DNA of 64,000 nucleotides from Turnera subulata. Lineage: Eukaryota > Streptophyta > Magnoliopsida > Malpighiales > Passifloraceae. The notes under the pieces are model-generated. The model searched no databases, was not told where the DNA came from, and worked only from the letters and a program-made list of their open reading frames with translations. The DNA is taken from positions 51,741 to 115,740 of the forward strand of contig JAKUCV010001884.1 of assembly GCA_028386065.3 (NCBI GenBank), written 5' to 3'. The position numbers and the translations under genes are program-made. This document shows positions 1 through 12,068 of the stretch, piece by piece (position 1 is the stretch's first letter; each line of letters starts with the position of its first letter).

Positions 1-549
1 TGGCCACGCATTTAGCAGTTCAACTCTATCAGGAGGCCCATCTGATAATATACCCGTTATATGGGTTGGACGAATCCCAACTTGATCGATCAAACCCCAC
101 TACACATTACGTCATATACCCAATGATTACCCTTACGTCTACTCAGTTACGAGTGACTAGGAATAATATCAAAGTATACGACTCATATGTTGGGAACCTT
201 GATGATCTCAGGTCTAAGGACAATACATATAAGAACTACTAATGACAATCATATAACGTTCCATACAGGGTTCTTATGTGGGTTGGTCCAGTCCACAAGT
301 TCTGTAACTTGTACCCGTATGTAGAATTCATATCTCATATAATTCTCAACATTCGCTAGTCTTAATTTATTATTACAACCCATCCATAATAATAATCGAC
401 TAGGGATATTTAAGAATATAAAATATTCTAGGGTTATAAATATGTTCAAGCGTTTATCTCATAAACATATTTGTTGGAATAACCTTAATGTATTTAGATG
501 ACTATGTACAATCATCCATTGATTGGCTTTTGGGCATATTACACTAACA
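1..549 (-). mobile_element. Truncated LTR of family-A Ty1/copia element
   Basis: The sequence matches the terminal 550 bp of the family-A LTRs found at 5773-7297, 9178-10711 and 32230-33764. It ends at 549 with the family boundary, which on the minus strand starts TGTTAGTGTAATATGCCC. The base pairs after 549 are not the purine tract that follows a 3' LTR, so 549 is an outer end. Either this is a solo LTR, or the element body lies left of the window. The left edge is cut by the window. Confidence 0.85.
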
Positions 550-1110
550 GTAGGTACCAGAAATATTGATAGAGTGATGATCGAGGATGGGGAGAGATGG
601 TATAGCTGCTCTTTAGAATCTATAAGCTAAGTCAAAAGAGGCGATAGTTGGATCCTATTTTTCAACAGTCAACAATGTCATTGCTTATACTTTAATTTTT
701 CATATAATGAATAAAACTTTGATTTCCATATCTCTTGTGTATATGTGGGATTGTGCATGGCTTCATGATATTCTATCGGATCAATCTAAGGGACCACAAA
801 AGGAACTACGAAGACCTGATTCTGTGGATGTAATCCGACCTTACCTAACACATATTTGACCAACCCCAGCTGATTCCTAAACACATTCAAACACATACCC
901 ATGTTGACATCTATCTAACCCAGCATCCATATCCACCCATCACATCCACCATGAACACTTGTCTAGAAAAGTTGCTTCCCAAAAATAGATCTGGCCTCCA
1001 AGTGAATTATGTCTAATTGCACCTACTTAAAGAAGATGTCACCCTCCTCAAAAAAAAAAAAGAGAAAAGAAGAGGGAGAGAAGTGAGGAAAGGAGATGAC
1101 CTTGGTGCCC
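550..1110. other. Coding-poor DNA, probably retrotransposon interior
   Basis: No credible gene is seen. The stretch lies between a copia LTR end and a tandem duplication, upstream on the plus strand of an LTR that starts at 4527. I infer it is part of the 3' untranslated interior of that larger element. An A-rich run lies near 1050. Confidence 0.4.
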
Positions 1111-2306
1111 AAATGTTGATTCACTATCCATCATCAGAAACCGGGAAGAAGAGAAGAATTTATAATGAAGAAGACAAGTGTTCCCCCATCCGATCTATCA
1201 TCTTAAACATCTCAAACCGAATATCGACCCTACCAAATATCTCAAGCCAAACACCACGTCCACAGATACGTAGGTAATCCGGCATCGGGCCTGGTCTATA
1301 AATTTTTTATTCCCAGATTGATTCAATGGGAAGATTGGAGTCATTGTCACATAGACATGCTGCACTGTTGATTGTATTTGGGCCTCTTTTGTAGTCATAA
1401 GGCTTCTCTTTTTTGACTTGAAATTATCAGTCAAGTCCGCCTCTCTTATGAAGGTTCATTGTGAATCCGGTCATCATGAAGCACATCTCTCCAATAGTCT
1501 CTTAGACATAGCTAAGCTAGATGGTTCTCGATTAAGGTTGAAAGTTCACCTCTCCATTAGTCATCCAGATATACCCAACTTGAGTGATCTTGACCTTGCG
1601 TAAACTCTATGGTCTCGGCATTCTGTGCCTATGGCTACTATCCCCACGATGAGAAAAGAAAAAAAAGAAAAAGAAAAAGAAAAGAAGATTCTGCTAGATT
1701 GAAAACCCGAAATGTTGATTCACTATCCATCATCAGAAACCGGGAAGAAGAGAAGAAATTATAATGAAGAAGACAAGTGTTCCCCCATCCGATCTATCAT
1801 CTTAAACATCTCAAACCGAATATCGACCCTACCAAATATCTCAAGCCAAACACCACGTCCACAGATACGTAGGTAATCCGGCATCGGGCCCGGTCTATAA
1901 ATTTTTTATTCCAGATTGATTCAATGGGAAGATTGGAGTCATTGTCACATAGACATGCTGCACAGTTGATTGTATTTGGGCCTCTTTTGTAGTCATAAGG
2001 CTTCTCTTTCTTGACTTGAAATTATCAGTCAAGTCTGCCTCTCTTACGAAGGTTCATTGTGAATCCGGTCATCATGAAGCACATCTCTCCAATAGTCTCT
2101 TAGACATAGCTAAGCTAGATGGTTCTCGATTAAGGTTGAAAGTTCACCTCTCCATTAGTCATCCAGATATACCCAACTTGAGTGATCTTGACCTTGCCTA
2201 AACTCCATGGTCTCGGTATTCTGTGCCTATGGCTACTATCCCCACGATGAGAAAAGAAAAAAAGAGAAAGAAAAAGAAAAGAAGATTCCGCTAGATTGAA
2301 AACCCG
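1111..2306. repeat. Tandem direct duplication, two copies of about 598 bp
   Basis: Copy one runs about 1111-1708 and copy two about 1709-2306. They differ at only a few positions by eye, including a short indel in the A/G-rich end. Both contain the same 61-codon open frame (1418 and 2016), which is most simply a by-product of recent duplication. The end of each unit, with runs like GAAAACCCGAAAGGGCGG and a polypurine stretch, resembles 3' interiors of plant Ty3/gypsy elements (resemblance from memory, not searched). Confidence 0.85.
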
Positions 2307-2870
2307 AAAGGGCGGTCTAGGCAAAAGTTAGGACAAGCCTGCTAGGTTGAAAACCCACATGGGCAGCCTAGGAAAAAGTTAAAGCTAAAGGAAAATTGGG
2401 GGTAGTAGCCAATGACAAGGGGCATCTATGGGGTAGACGACTTCACTTTCAAGATGATTCGTTTGGGCAGTTATAAATAAGCGTCTAGGCACATCGCCTC
2501 CATCTATTTTTGAAGGGGTATCCACCTGTCCATGGATTTCTCTTTATGGTTCTTCATCCGTCAACCTTTTCAACAAGAAATGTTCACCTCTGGGGTCGTG
2601 ATTAGAATTTAAAATGAATGAGTTCATATTCATTGGGGATTCTTCTCTTTGAGGCCATTGTGTCTTTAATGAGATAACTAAATTTTTGTCAAGGTGCTTA
2701 ACTTTCATCTTAGCTCGAACGATTTCCAATGTCCACGCATCATACTAAGGGCACTTGCATTTGAACATGTCTTGTAGAAGGAGAAAGAACTCGCGCCCAA
2801 ATGCATCGTCCAAACACACCATGTAGAAGTAGGGAGCATTTGTAGAAGTAGGGAGCACTTGCATTCGAGG
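2307..2870. other. Non-coding retrotransposon-like interior
   Basis: It contains two further degenerate 'gaaaaccc...gggc(g/a)g' blocks near 2300 and 2350 and no domain-bearing open frame. It continues the coding-poor interior of the element whose LTR starts at 4527. Confidence 0.35.
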
Positions 2871-3090
2871 GGAAAATAAAGAAGATGACAGAAAGAGAGA
2901 AGAGAAAAGGGGAGAGAAGAGGAGAGAGAAATCAAAAGAAAAGAAGAGAGGAAAAGAGGGGGAAGAGAGAGAAGGAAGAGGAAAACATAAAGAGAGATGA
3001 GAGAAGAATAAGAGAAGGGAACGGGAGAAGATGAGAGGAGAAGTGGAAAAGGGGAAAATGGAAAAGAGAGAAAAGATAGAAAACATATCA
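2871..3090. repeat. Purine-rich (GA) low-complexity tract
   Basis: About 220 bp are almost entirely A and G on the plus strand (gaaagagagaagag-type, no fixed period). The opposite strand therefore reads as a Ser/Phe/Leu-rich open frame, which is compositional and not a gene. Confidence 0.85.
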
Positions 3091-3813
3091 TATACACTTG
3101 CATCCAAAAGACAAGCATACAGAAGCTAGGGGCACCCTCATACACTGAAAAGATAAACACATTGTAGGCATGCTCATGCATTATCTACATGTAAAATATG
3201 GATTTCTTGGTAGAGTAGACTTAGTTGAGGATAAATGTTCAATGAAGGTGACAATGCCATAAATTCATCACTTGATGTAGACTCACATTTCCTACGGTTG
3301 ATGGCTGGAGGGGCAAGGCATGTCTGATTTTTTAGACGACACCATCTGTAGAATGACGGGCATGCCATGCCCCACCCCTGAGATGTAGATCAGCTATAGA
3401 CTCTAGGGGCACGGCGACTCCTAGCTTCTGATGTTAGTATTTGATTTTAGGCATTCTTAATGAGGTGTGAGGCTCAGCTTTTTGTGAAATGATGTAAGGG
3501 GCATCTTACCCAGTGTTGGTTGATTAATTTCCAGGGGCACGCTATACCCCACCTCCGATGATGCTGGGGGTATTATGCCCTACCTTGAGAAGAAAAATCG
3601 AGCCAAGGGCACGATGTGCCCACATATAGGCAAGGGGCATGGTATACCCACTTCTTTTTTTAGCCCACTAAGGAACCAAAAAACACGAGAAGTTTGAGAA
3701 ATATGCAATGCTAGGGGCACGGTACCCGACCTTGTGTTGATTATGGACTAGTGAGCTTCAAAAATGGAGTAGACTTCCAGCTATTGATAAGGGGCTTGTT
3801 CAGCCACAAAATT
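3091..3813. other. Non-coding stretch with repeated 'aggggcac' words
   Basis: There is no supported gene. The word AGGGGCA(C/T) with nearby 'cccac' recurs about every 50-100 bp (for example near 3410, 3535, 3606, 3640, 3714), giving a loosely repetitive texture. It is probably part of the same LTR-element interior. Confidence 0.4.
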
Positions 3814-4122
3814 TAAGATCTCTTGGTCCCTTCTTAGTCGCTTGGCTATATCCTCATGGATAAGATCTCTTGATCCCTCTCTTAGTCGCTTGGCTATATC
3901 CTCATGGATAAGATCTCTTGATCCCTCTCTTAGTCGCTTGGCTATATCCTCATGGATAAGTTCTCTCGATCCCTCTCTTAGTTGCTTGGCTATATCCTTA
4001 TGGATAAGATCTCTTGATCCCTCTCTTAGTCGATTGGCTATATCCTCATAGATAAGATCTCTTGATCCCTCTTTTAATCGTGTGGTTATATCCTTATGAA
4101 TAAAATCTCTTGATCTGATAGA
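3814..4122. repeat. 48-bp minisatellite, about 6.4 copies
   Basis: The unit taagatctcttgatccctc... starts at 3814, 3861, 3909, 3957, 4005, 4053 and 4101, so the period is 48 bp with one 47-bp step. Because 48 is divisible by 3, the minus strand stays open (3781-4134) and reads as a 16-residue repeat of the EDIAKRLREGSRDLIH type. The plus strand is open as well. Units at the 4100 end are more diverged than the central ones. I treat it as a minisatellite in a retroelement interior, since there is no domain outside the repeat. Confidence 0.9.
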
Positions 4123-4140
4123 TGATTCTATCACAAACCT

Positions 4141-4400
4141 TGGGACCAGGAAAATCCCGAAAGAAACCCCTCAGTAGATGATTTCTCCACGGGAGGTAGA
4201 CAATATCCCTAGTTAACATAGGTGAGATGATACTTTGTTAATGACTTTTGGGACTAGAAAAATCCCGAAAGAAACCTCTCAGGAGATGAATTCCCCAGTG
4301 GAGGTAGACAATATCCCTAGTTAACATAGGTGGATGATCCATTGTTAATATTTTTGGGACCAGGAAAATCCCAAAAGAAACCTCGGGATGAGATGATTCT
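4141..4400. repeat. About 107-bp tandem repeat, 2.4 copies
   Basis: The block beginning tgggaccaggaaaatcccgaaag recurs at 4141, 4249 and 4355, each time followed by 'gaaacc', 'gagatga' and 'aggtagacaatatccctag'. The third copy is partial and diverged. Confidence 0.8.
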
Positions 4401-4526
4401 CGAGGTAGAGCATGTGATGCTCCAACCATTGGTCCACAACACTCACACTCGTTATCCAAATTTGGTTGTTCCTTCCTTGCGTTGCTTCGTCCTTAAAATT
4501 TTAAAGACTCACCAACGAGGGGCATC

Positions 4527-5772
4527 TGTGAACACCCAACTTTAACCCATAAAGATTCTATTGAGATTAGACTCCAGACATGTTTGAATCATAAGAATGA
4601 TGAGTTAGTCTTAGGTTGAAGCATGGATGGGGTTTAATTTTAATAGAATTTATACGTTATAGTAATTAAGACTTTTATATGCCTAGGATTAATGAGACAA
4701 TTTAATCGTAGGATATGTTAAGGAATAAAATGCTAAAATGTATTTTATCTCATTAAATTTGGGCGTGTTTATTTATTGAACCCAATTATATTTATTTTTG
4801 GGCTGATGATAAATGTAAGGGTCCAATTTAATAAGGTATGGACTTTTCTTCAGAGTTGCATAGCCCATTAACACCTTGCTTGCAGACAAATCTAGCTCTG
4901 ATTTTCGTGGAAAATCAGAGTTAAATCATTTCGTAATAGCAAGAATGTTTTGGGTATGATTTTGGCTTAAAAAGAGGAATCAATGTGTAATTAGTCAACT
5001 AGGAGATGATTGAGGGGAGTAGTAATCAAGAAAGCAGAGGATTCTGAGTAGTCTAGGGGTTAATTACGCGGTAGGATCAATTAGGGAGGAATTAGGGGAG
5101 AATCGGGACCGAAAAAGGAAAGAACGAGTGAAACGCGTAGCGGTCTTCCACCCACGACCGCCGGGCCTGGGCGGTCTTCAACCTATGACCGCCCGGCCTG
5201 GCTATCATCCATAGGATGACCGCCGGCCATGGCGGTCATGCACCTCCAGAAACGCGTTTTCTCTCCTATTTTCGCCCTTAATCTGATTCTACTCGGTTTT
5301 GGCCTAGATTTTTTGCCATTACCTTGGACATTAAGTTGGTCCACGCCCCTAGGCCACGCAGAACACTATAAATAGGACCCTCCTCTCACATTTCAGGTGA
5401 CACACATTCTATTACACAAACAGTCTTCATAAAGCTTAGAAGCTTGGAGAAACTCTACCTCTCCAAGCTTAATAAATAGTTCCATAGGCAAAACTCTGGT
5501 AGAATTTCGTGGGTAGCATCATCCATTGAAGGCAGCAAGAGGGGAAAATCAAGAAGAACTCTAAGATTGAATTGAGGATTGGGAGGAAATTGTGTGAGAG
5601 GCACAACCCAAACCAAGGAGCTAGAGGAGGGCTACAAGAGGTAATCCTAATCTCTTTTTGTCCGACCAATTATTGTTCAGATGCTGATGTTGATGATGAT
5701 GTGATTATTGTGATAAAAGGTCAAGAACTACGTGGGCTTTGAACCCGGTCGTCGGGGTACGTAGGTGGTTTC
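4527..5772 (+). mobile_element. LTR of TGTGAA...TTCACA retrotransposon, first part
   Basis: This is a candidate 3' LTR starting TGTGAACACCC at 4527. It is preceded by a purine-rich tract (gaggggcatc, 4517-4526) suitable as a polypurine tract. It is interrupted at 5772 by copia element 1, with the target duplication GTTTC at 5768-5772, and resumes at 33770. The two parts together give an LTR of about 1.6 kb with short inverted ends. Tat/Ogre-type is possible, but no pol of this element is in the window. Confidence 0.65.
5366..5375 (+). promoter_or_regulatory. TATA box in TGTGAA LTR
   Basis: CTATAAATAG follows a GC-richer stretch and precedes a transcript-like segment in the LTR that begins at 4527. 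A TATA box at this place fits the U3/R boundary of a plus-strand LTR. Activity is inferred only. Confidence 0.45.
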
Positions 5773-7297
5773 TGAAAGTAACCGGGCATGCAAACTTGAC
5801 AATTAAACATGCAGCGGAAAGACCCGGTACTCATGGAGGATCCAAGTGAAGCTAACCAAACCGAATAACAATCTTTCGTATCTTGCTTGGTTGAGGTCTT
5901 TCACCCAACTGTAGTGTAGAATCAGCAAGAACCCAACAAGAAATCCGGCTCCTCTATGGTATCCACACGAACCGTTGATGACTGCTAGCAACCGTCTCAC
6001 GATCACTAACCCGAGCACTCCCGAACCGCAGTGCTAGCTGCAGAATTTTCGAGAGCTAGTGTTTGATGTGTTTTTCTCAAGTGTGAAGAGTGTGTAAAGC
6101 CTTGCTTGGTCTGAAAGCTGATCAAACCTTCACCCTATTTATACACACTTGAAATGCATAGTTTATTAAGTCATTAGCCAACATAATCATGTCTTATCCT
6201 TCATGATTATGTTTCCATTATGACTTAATGCTCCACTAAGCATTAATTATATATATCATCATATATAGGATTACACATCATATGACACTAATTCTGGTTC
6301 AATAATTCTGATAATTAGTGAACCAAATCAGCCCAAAATGACCCAGTCCAACCATAGTTCAACCATGGTCTAACAACTAGCTCAATACCCTGGTCCAACC
6401 AACTGGTCGAACCACAGTCCAACCGTGGTTCAACCACCATCTCGAATCAATAGTTCTAAGTGTGTGACCCTGAAGGCACTTGTAAGGTTTGGAAATAATT
6501 GTAAACTTATTCACAATTATAAACAATGAGTGGCGTCTAGCAACACATCATTGCTACCCAAACGACAAGATCAGTACTGATTCATTATGCCTCGGAACAT
6601 GTTATCGTCCTTTCATCCCATTATCAAGATCAAACACGAGACATGGAATATGTCAATCTCGCAAATGTTTGATCCAACGTTTCTTGATCCCCGAGTTAAC
6701 TGTGTAAAACGGATACTAATGATATCACCATATCATATAATCCGAGCATGGCCATGCATTTATAGTTCAACTCTATCAAGAGGCCCATCTGATAATATAC
6801 CCGTTATATGGGTTGGACGAATCCCATCTTGATCATACAAAACCCACTACACATTATATCATATACCCAATGATTACACTAAGGTCTACTCAGTTACGAA
6901 TAGCCAAGAGTAATATCAAAGTATATGACCCACATGTTGGGAACCTTGATGATCTCAGGTCTAAGGACAATACATATAAGAACCACTAATGACAATCATA
7001 TAACGTTCCATGTAGTGTTCTTATGTTGGGTCAGTCAAGACCCCAAGTTCTCTATCTTGTACCCGTATGTAGAATTCATATCTCACATAATTCTCAACAT
7101 ATGCTAATCTTAATTTATTATTACAACCCATCCATAATAATAATCAGCTAGGGATATTTAAGAATATAAAATATTCTAGGGTTATAAATATGTGCAAGCA
7201 TTTATCTCATAAACATACTTATTGGAATAACCTTAATGTATTTACATGACTATGTACAATCATCCATTGATTGGCTTTTGGGCATATTACACTAACA
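5773..7297 (-). repeat. 3' LTR of copia element 1
   Basis: 1525-bp LTR. Read on the minus strand it starts TGTTAGTGTAATATGCCC and ends GGTTACTTTCA. The TATA-like TATAAATAGG (minus strand) lies near 6130-6145. Short repeats of the (C)CATGGTTGGAC / GGTTGAACC type lie at about 6340-6440. The partner LTR is 32230-33764. Confidence 0.92.
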
Positions 7298-7306
7298 ATC
7301 TCCCAC
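7298..7306 (-). other. Polypurine tract of element 1
   Basis: On the minus strand the bases next to the 3' LTR read GTGGGAGAT, the plus-strand primer site of many plant copia elements. The same word is found beside the 3' LTRs at 10712 and 60073. Confidence 0.75.
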
Positions 7307-7476
7307 TTACACTAAAGCCAATCATCCATGTATCTAGTACCAATGGATGCAGTATGACCATCATGCTTCTGCTGTGTGAGCGGCTTAGTCAATGGATCTG
7401 CTACATTGTTCTCAGAAGGAACTTTGCACACCCTGACATCGCCTCTATCAATGATCTCTCTAATAAGATGATAGCG

Positions 7477-9015
7477 TCAGAGTATATGTTTGGATCTTTG
7501 GTGGTATCTAGGTTCTTGAGCCTGTGCGATTGTCCCATTGTTGTCACAAGGGAGCTCAATCGGACTGTCAATACTAGGAACCACCCCAAGTTCAATTACG
7601 AACTTCTTAATCCAAACAGCCTCTTTCACCGCATCTGAGGCAGCTATGTACTCAGGCTCAGTTGTAGAATCGGCAACTGTCTCTTGCTTTGAACTCTTCC
7701 AGCATACAGCACCACCTCCAAGACAAAACACATAACCTAACTGCGATCTAAAGTCATCCATGTCCGTTTGGAAGCTAGCATCTGTGTAACCCTTTACAAC
7801 AAGCTCATCAACGCTTCCATATACAAGGAATGCATCCTTAGTCCTTCTCAAGTACTTAAGGATGTTCTTAACCACTGTCTAGTGACTTTCACCGGGACCA
7901 GATTGGTATCTGCTTGTGACACTTAATGCATATGCGACATCCGGTCGAGCACATAGTATGGCATACATGATAGATCCTATTGCTGATGCATAAGGAATCT
8001 TACTCATCCGCTCTCTCTCCTTAGATGTTCTAGGACATTGATTCTTTGAGAGAGAAACGCCATGTAACATGGGCAAGAAACCTTTCTTGGAATCTTGCAT
8101 GCCAAACCTCTTTAGCACCTTGTCAACATATGTACTTTGACTTAGCCCAAGAAGTCTTTTGGATCTATCTCGATAGATCTTTATACCTAGCACTTAGGCA
8201 GCTTCTCCCAAGTCCTTCATTGAGAAATTCTTTCCTAACCAAGTCTTTACAGACTGTAGTGTCGGTACATCACTCCCAATGAGTAGAATGTCGTCAACAT
8301 ACAATAACAAGAAAACGATTGTGCTCCCACTAACCTTCTTGTAAACACTTGGCTCATCTTCATTTTTAATGAAACCAAACTGTGTGATTACTTCATCAAA
8401 ACGAAGATTCCAACTTCTAGAAACTTGCTTTAATCCATAAATGGATCTTTGCAATTTTCATACCTTGTTAGCATTCTCTGGAGTGACAAAACCTTCAGGT
8501 TGTGTCATGTACACATCCTCTAAAAGATTTCCATTAAGGAAAGCGGTTTTGACATCCATTTGCCATATCTCATAATCATGGTATGCTGCTAAAGCCAATA
8601 GAATCCGGATGGATTTAACCATTGCAAATGGCGAGAAAGTCTCATCATAGTCAATACCATGAACTTGCTTGAAACCTTTCGCAACCAATCGCCCCTTAAA
8701 AGTAATCACATTACCATCCTTGTCGGTCTTTTTCTTAAAGACCCATTTGCACCCTATGGGTTTTACCCCTTCAGGTGGATCAACCATGGTCCATACCTTG
8801 TTTTCATACATGGATTTCATTTCCGAATTCATGGCTTCTAGCCACTTCTTAGAGTCTGGACCCGTAATAGCCTGCTGGTAGAAAGTGGGCTCATCCTCTT
8901 CTATGAGCATTGTGCCTCCAGTATGAGTCATAAGAAATCCATATCTCTCAGGCTCATGCCGAATCCTATCAGAACTACGTAGTCCATGTGTTATAGGCAC
9001 AGGTTTTTCACCCAC
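7477..9015 (-). pseudogene. Copia element 1 pol: reverse transcriptase and RNase H
   Basis: This is the 3' half of the copia polyprotein; it would copy element RNA and degrade the template. One frame runs from 9015 down to 7477 and shows the post-integrase linker (GLRSSDRIRHEPERYGF), GCKWVFK, QMDVKTAFLNG with the first catalytic Asp, and LLYVDDILLIG with the two remaining catalytic Asp residues. These are followed by KIPYASAIGSIMYA and the RNase H motifs YTDASF and TTEPEYIAAS. It is broken by stops at 8455-8457, 8194-8196 (TAA, shared with all family-A copies here) and about 7877 (TGG to TAG). RNase H ends early near 7477. The upstream integrase lies at 16279 onward because element 2 is inserted between them. 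Confidence 0.9.
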
Positions 9016-9177
9016 AGCATCTTGTGGTTCCTGTCATTGTTCCATCTCAGCCTCTATACCTCGAACTTCTTCGAGTTCTATTTTTCTACCACTGATCTTT
9101 CTAGAAATGAATTCTCTTTCTAAAAATAGCAGTACGAGCAACAAACATTTTGTGCTCTGTGGGATTACAGAAATAAC

Positions 9178-10711
9178 TGTAAGTTTCCCTTGGCTATATG
9201 ACATTCATATAGAAGCAAAAGATGCAGCGGAAGACAAGGGAAACAACCAAGAACACATGTGAAGCTAGTAAACCGTATAATAATTTTTTCAAACCTGTAA
9301 GGTTAGGATCTTTCACCTAACTTGTGTAAGGAATCAGTAAGAGCAAGAAGAAGACCTGCTCCTCTACGGTATCCACACGAACCGTGATCGGCTTCGAATC
9401 GTCACACGAATCAAGCCTCGAGCACACCCACTTGATGTGCTAGCAACAAAGGTAGGAGCTAGTGTGTGTTTGGGATGTTTTGGAGTGCTTATGCTTTTGC
9501 TTCTTTCACAAAGAAGAAGAACTGAAGAAAGGTGTTTTTCAGAGAGTTTTTGGGGCTGCCAAAACGTGGTCAAGAGGCTAAGAATGAGGTGAATGATCTG
9601 ATCACTCAATACACCTTAATCTCCTTCAATTAATGGAGTTTAATGGCCAACACAACATGGCCCATGATAATGACACTTCATTATCATGCCCACCATTAGC
9701 CATAAGCAGCCAACACACCTCACTAATGCACTATGTTTGACTCAATAATTCAGGTAATTAGTGAGCCAAAACAACCTTGGTTCAACCACGGTCCAACCAC
9801 GGTCCAACCACACCCGGTCCAACCACGGTCCAACCATGGTTCAACCATCTGCCCGAATCAACGGTTCTATGTGTGTGACCCTGTAGGCACTTGTAACGTC
9901 CGGCAATGATTGTAAAATCTCATTTTACAATCATAAACAAAGAGCGGCGTCTAGCAACACATCATTGCTACCCGAACGACAAGATCAGAACTGATTCACT
10001 ATGCCTCAGAATATGTCATCGTCCCTTCGTCCCATTGTCAAGATTAGATCGAGACATGGAAACTTCAATCTCGTATATGTCTAATCTCGGTTTCTTGATC
10101 CTCAAGTTAACTGTATAAAACGGATACCCGTGATATCACCATATCACCTAATCCGAGCATGGCCATGCATTTAACAGTCCAACTCTATCAAGAAACCATC
10201 CGATAATATACCTGTTATATGGGTCGGACGAATCCCCTCTTGATCAATCAAAACCCGCTACATACTCGGCATATACCCAATGATTACCCTTATGTCCACC
10301 CAGTTACGGATGACTAGGAATAATATCAAAGTACATGATTCATATGTTGGATACCTTGACGATCTCAGGTTGGAGGACAATTACATCTATAAGAACCACT
10401 AATGACATACATATAACGTTCCATGTAGGGTTCTTATGTGGGTCGGTCCAGTCCACAAGTTCTCCAACTTGTACCCGTATGTAGAATTCATATCACATAT
10501 GCAATTCTCAACATACGCTAGTCTTAATTTATTATTACAACCCATCCATAATGATAATCGACTAGGGACATTTAAGAATATGAAATATTCTAGGGTTATA
10601 AGTATGTGCAAGCGTTTATCTCATAAACGATACTTATTGGAATAACCTTAAGGCGTATATATGACTACAAATAATCATCCATGATTGGCTTTTGGGCATA
10701 TTATACTAACA
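9178..10711 (-). repeat. 3' LTR of copia element 2
   Basis: 1534-bp LTR; on the minus strand it starts TGTTAGTATAATATGCCC and ends AAACTTACA. About 9778-9850 holds tandem words of the GGTCCAACCACGG / GGTTCAACC type. The partner 5' LTR (15070-16278) is 325 bp shorter. Confidence 0.92.
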
Positions 10712-12068
10712 ATCTCCCACTAGCACTAAAGCCAATCATCCATATATTTCATATATGTGGATCTAGCATGACCGTCATGCTTACGCTGTGTGAGAGGCTT
10801 AGTCAATAGATCTGATACAAAGTTCTCAAATGGAACTTTGTACAGCCACAGTTGTAGGGTCGGCAACTGTTTCTTGCCTGGAACTCTTCCAACAAACATC
10901 GCCACATCCAAGACAAAACAAGTAAATTGATTGCGATATAAGATCATCCCTGTCAGTTTGGAAGCAAGCATCTTTGTAACACTTTACAACAAGCCCATTA
11001 ACGCTTCCGTGAACCAGGAATGCATCCTTAGTGCTTCTCAAGTACTTAAGGATATATATAACTGTTGTCCAGTGACTTTCACTGGGATCAGATTGGCATC
11101 TGCTCGTGACAATCAGAGCATAAGTGACATTCGGTCGAGTACATAATATGGCATACGTGATAGATCCTATTGCCGAAGCACAAGGGATCTTACTCATCCG
11201 CTCTCTCTCCCGTACTAGGACATTGACTCTTTGAGAGAGATATGCCATGTGTCATGGGCAAGAAACCCTTCTTGGAATCTTGCATGCTAAACCTCTTTAG
11301 CATCTTGTCAACATATGTACTCTGACTTAGCCCGAGAAGCCTTTTGGATCTATCTCTATAGATCTTAATACCTAACACTTAGGTAGCTCCTCCTAAGTCC
11401 TTCATTGAGAAAACCTTTCCTAACCAAATCTTTAAAGACTTTAGTGTCGGAATATCATTCTCAATAAGTAGGATGTCATCGACCTACAACAAGAAAACAA
11501 TAGTGCTCCCACTAACCTTTTGTAAACACATGAATCATCATCACTTTTAATGAAACCAAATTCTTTGATTACTTCATTAAAAATGAAGATTCCAACTCCT
11601 TGAAGCTTGCTTTGGTCCACAAATGGACCTTCGCAACTCCCAGCTATAACCAATAGAATTCGGATGGATTTAACTATGACGACTGGTGAGAAGGTTTCAT
11701 CATAGTCAATACTATGAACTTGCTTGAAACCTTTCACAACCAATTGCCCTTTAAAGGTAATCACATTACCATCCATGTCGGTCTTTCACAAAGACCCATT
11801 TGCACCCTATAGGTTTTACCCTTTCAGGTGGATCAAACAAGGTCCATACCTTGTTTTGATACATGGATTCCATTTCCGAATTCATAGCTTCAAGCCACTT
11901 CTTGGAGTAAAGACCCGTAATGGTCAGCTGATAGGAAGTGGGCTCATCCTTACTTATGAGCATCACATCACCAGTATGAGTCACGAGAAATCCATATCTC
12001 TCGGGCTCACGCCGAATCCTATCCGACCTATGCGGTCCATGTGTTAGAGGTACAGGATTCTCATCCAC
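10712..12068 (-). pseudogene. Copia element 2 pol remnant: RT and RNase H
   Basis: The polypurine tract lies at 10712-10720. Reading leftward from 12068 the frame gives the linker, KKWLEAMNSEMESMYQNKVWT and GCKWVF, then a 2-nt loss near 11785 that shifts the frame (the same break as in the plus-strand copies at 58970 and 63170). The next frame (11776-11441) keeps GFKQVHSIDYDETFSPV. It then lacks the segment with the first catalytic Asp (QMDVKTAF in element 1), at a junction near 11641. YVDD is also garbled near 11480. TAA at 11379-11381 is the family-wide stop. RNase H survives only in pieces (11248-10826), with its C-terminal part deleted near 10850. It cannot encode an active reverse transcriptase. 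Confidence 0.85.

Noticed and set aside
1418..1603. 61-codon frame repeated at 2016
   Set aside because: Its identity in the two places comes from the 598-bp duplication; no domain or gene signals.
2705..3181. 158-codon Ser/Phe/Leu-rich frame on the minus strand
   Set aside because: It is created by the GA-rich low-complexity tract; there is no domain, and a second frame is open as well.
6489..7107. Small frames repeated in all family-A LTRs
   Set aside because: They are non-coding LTR sequence; start and end points drift between LTRs.
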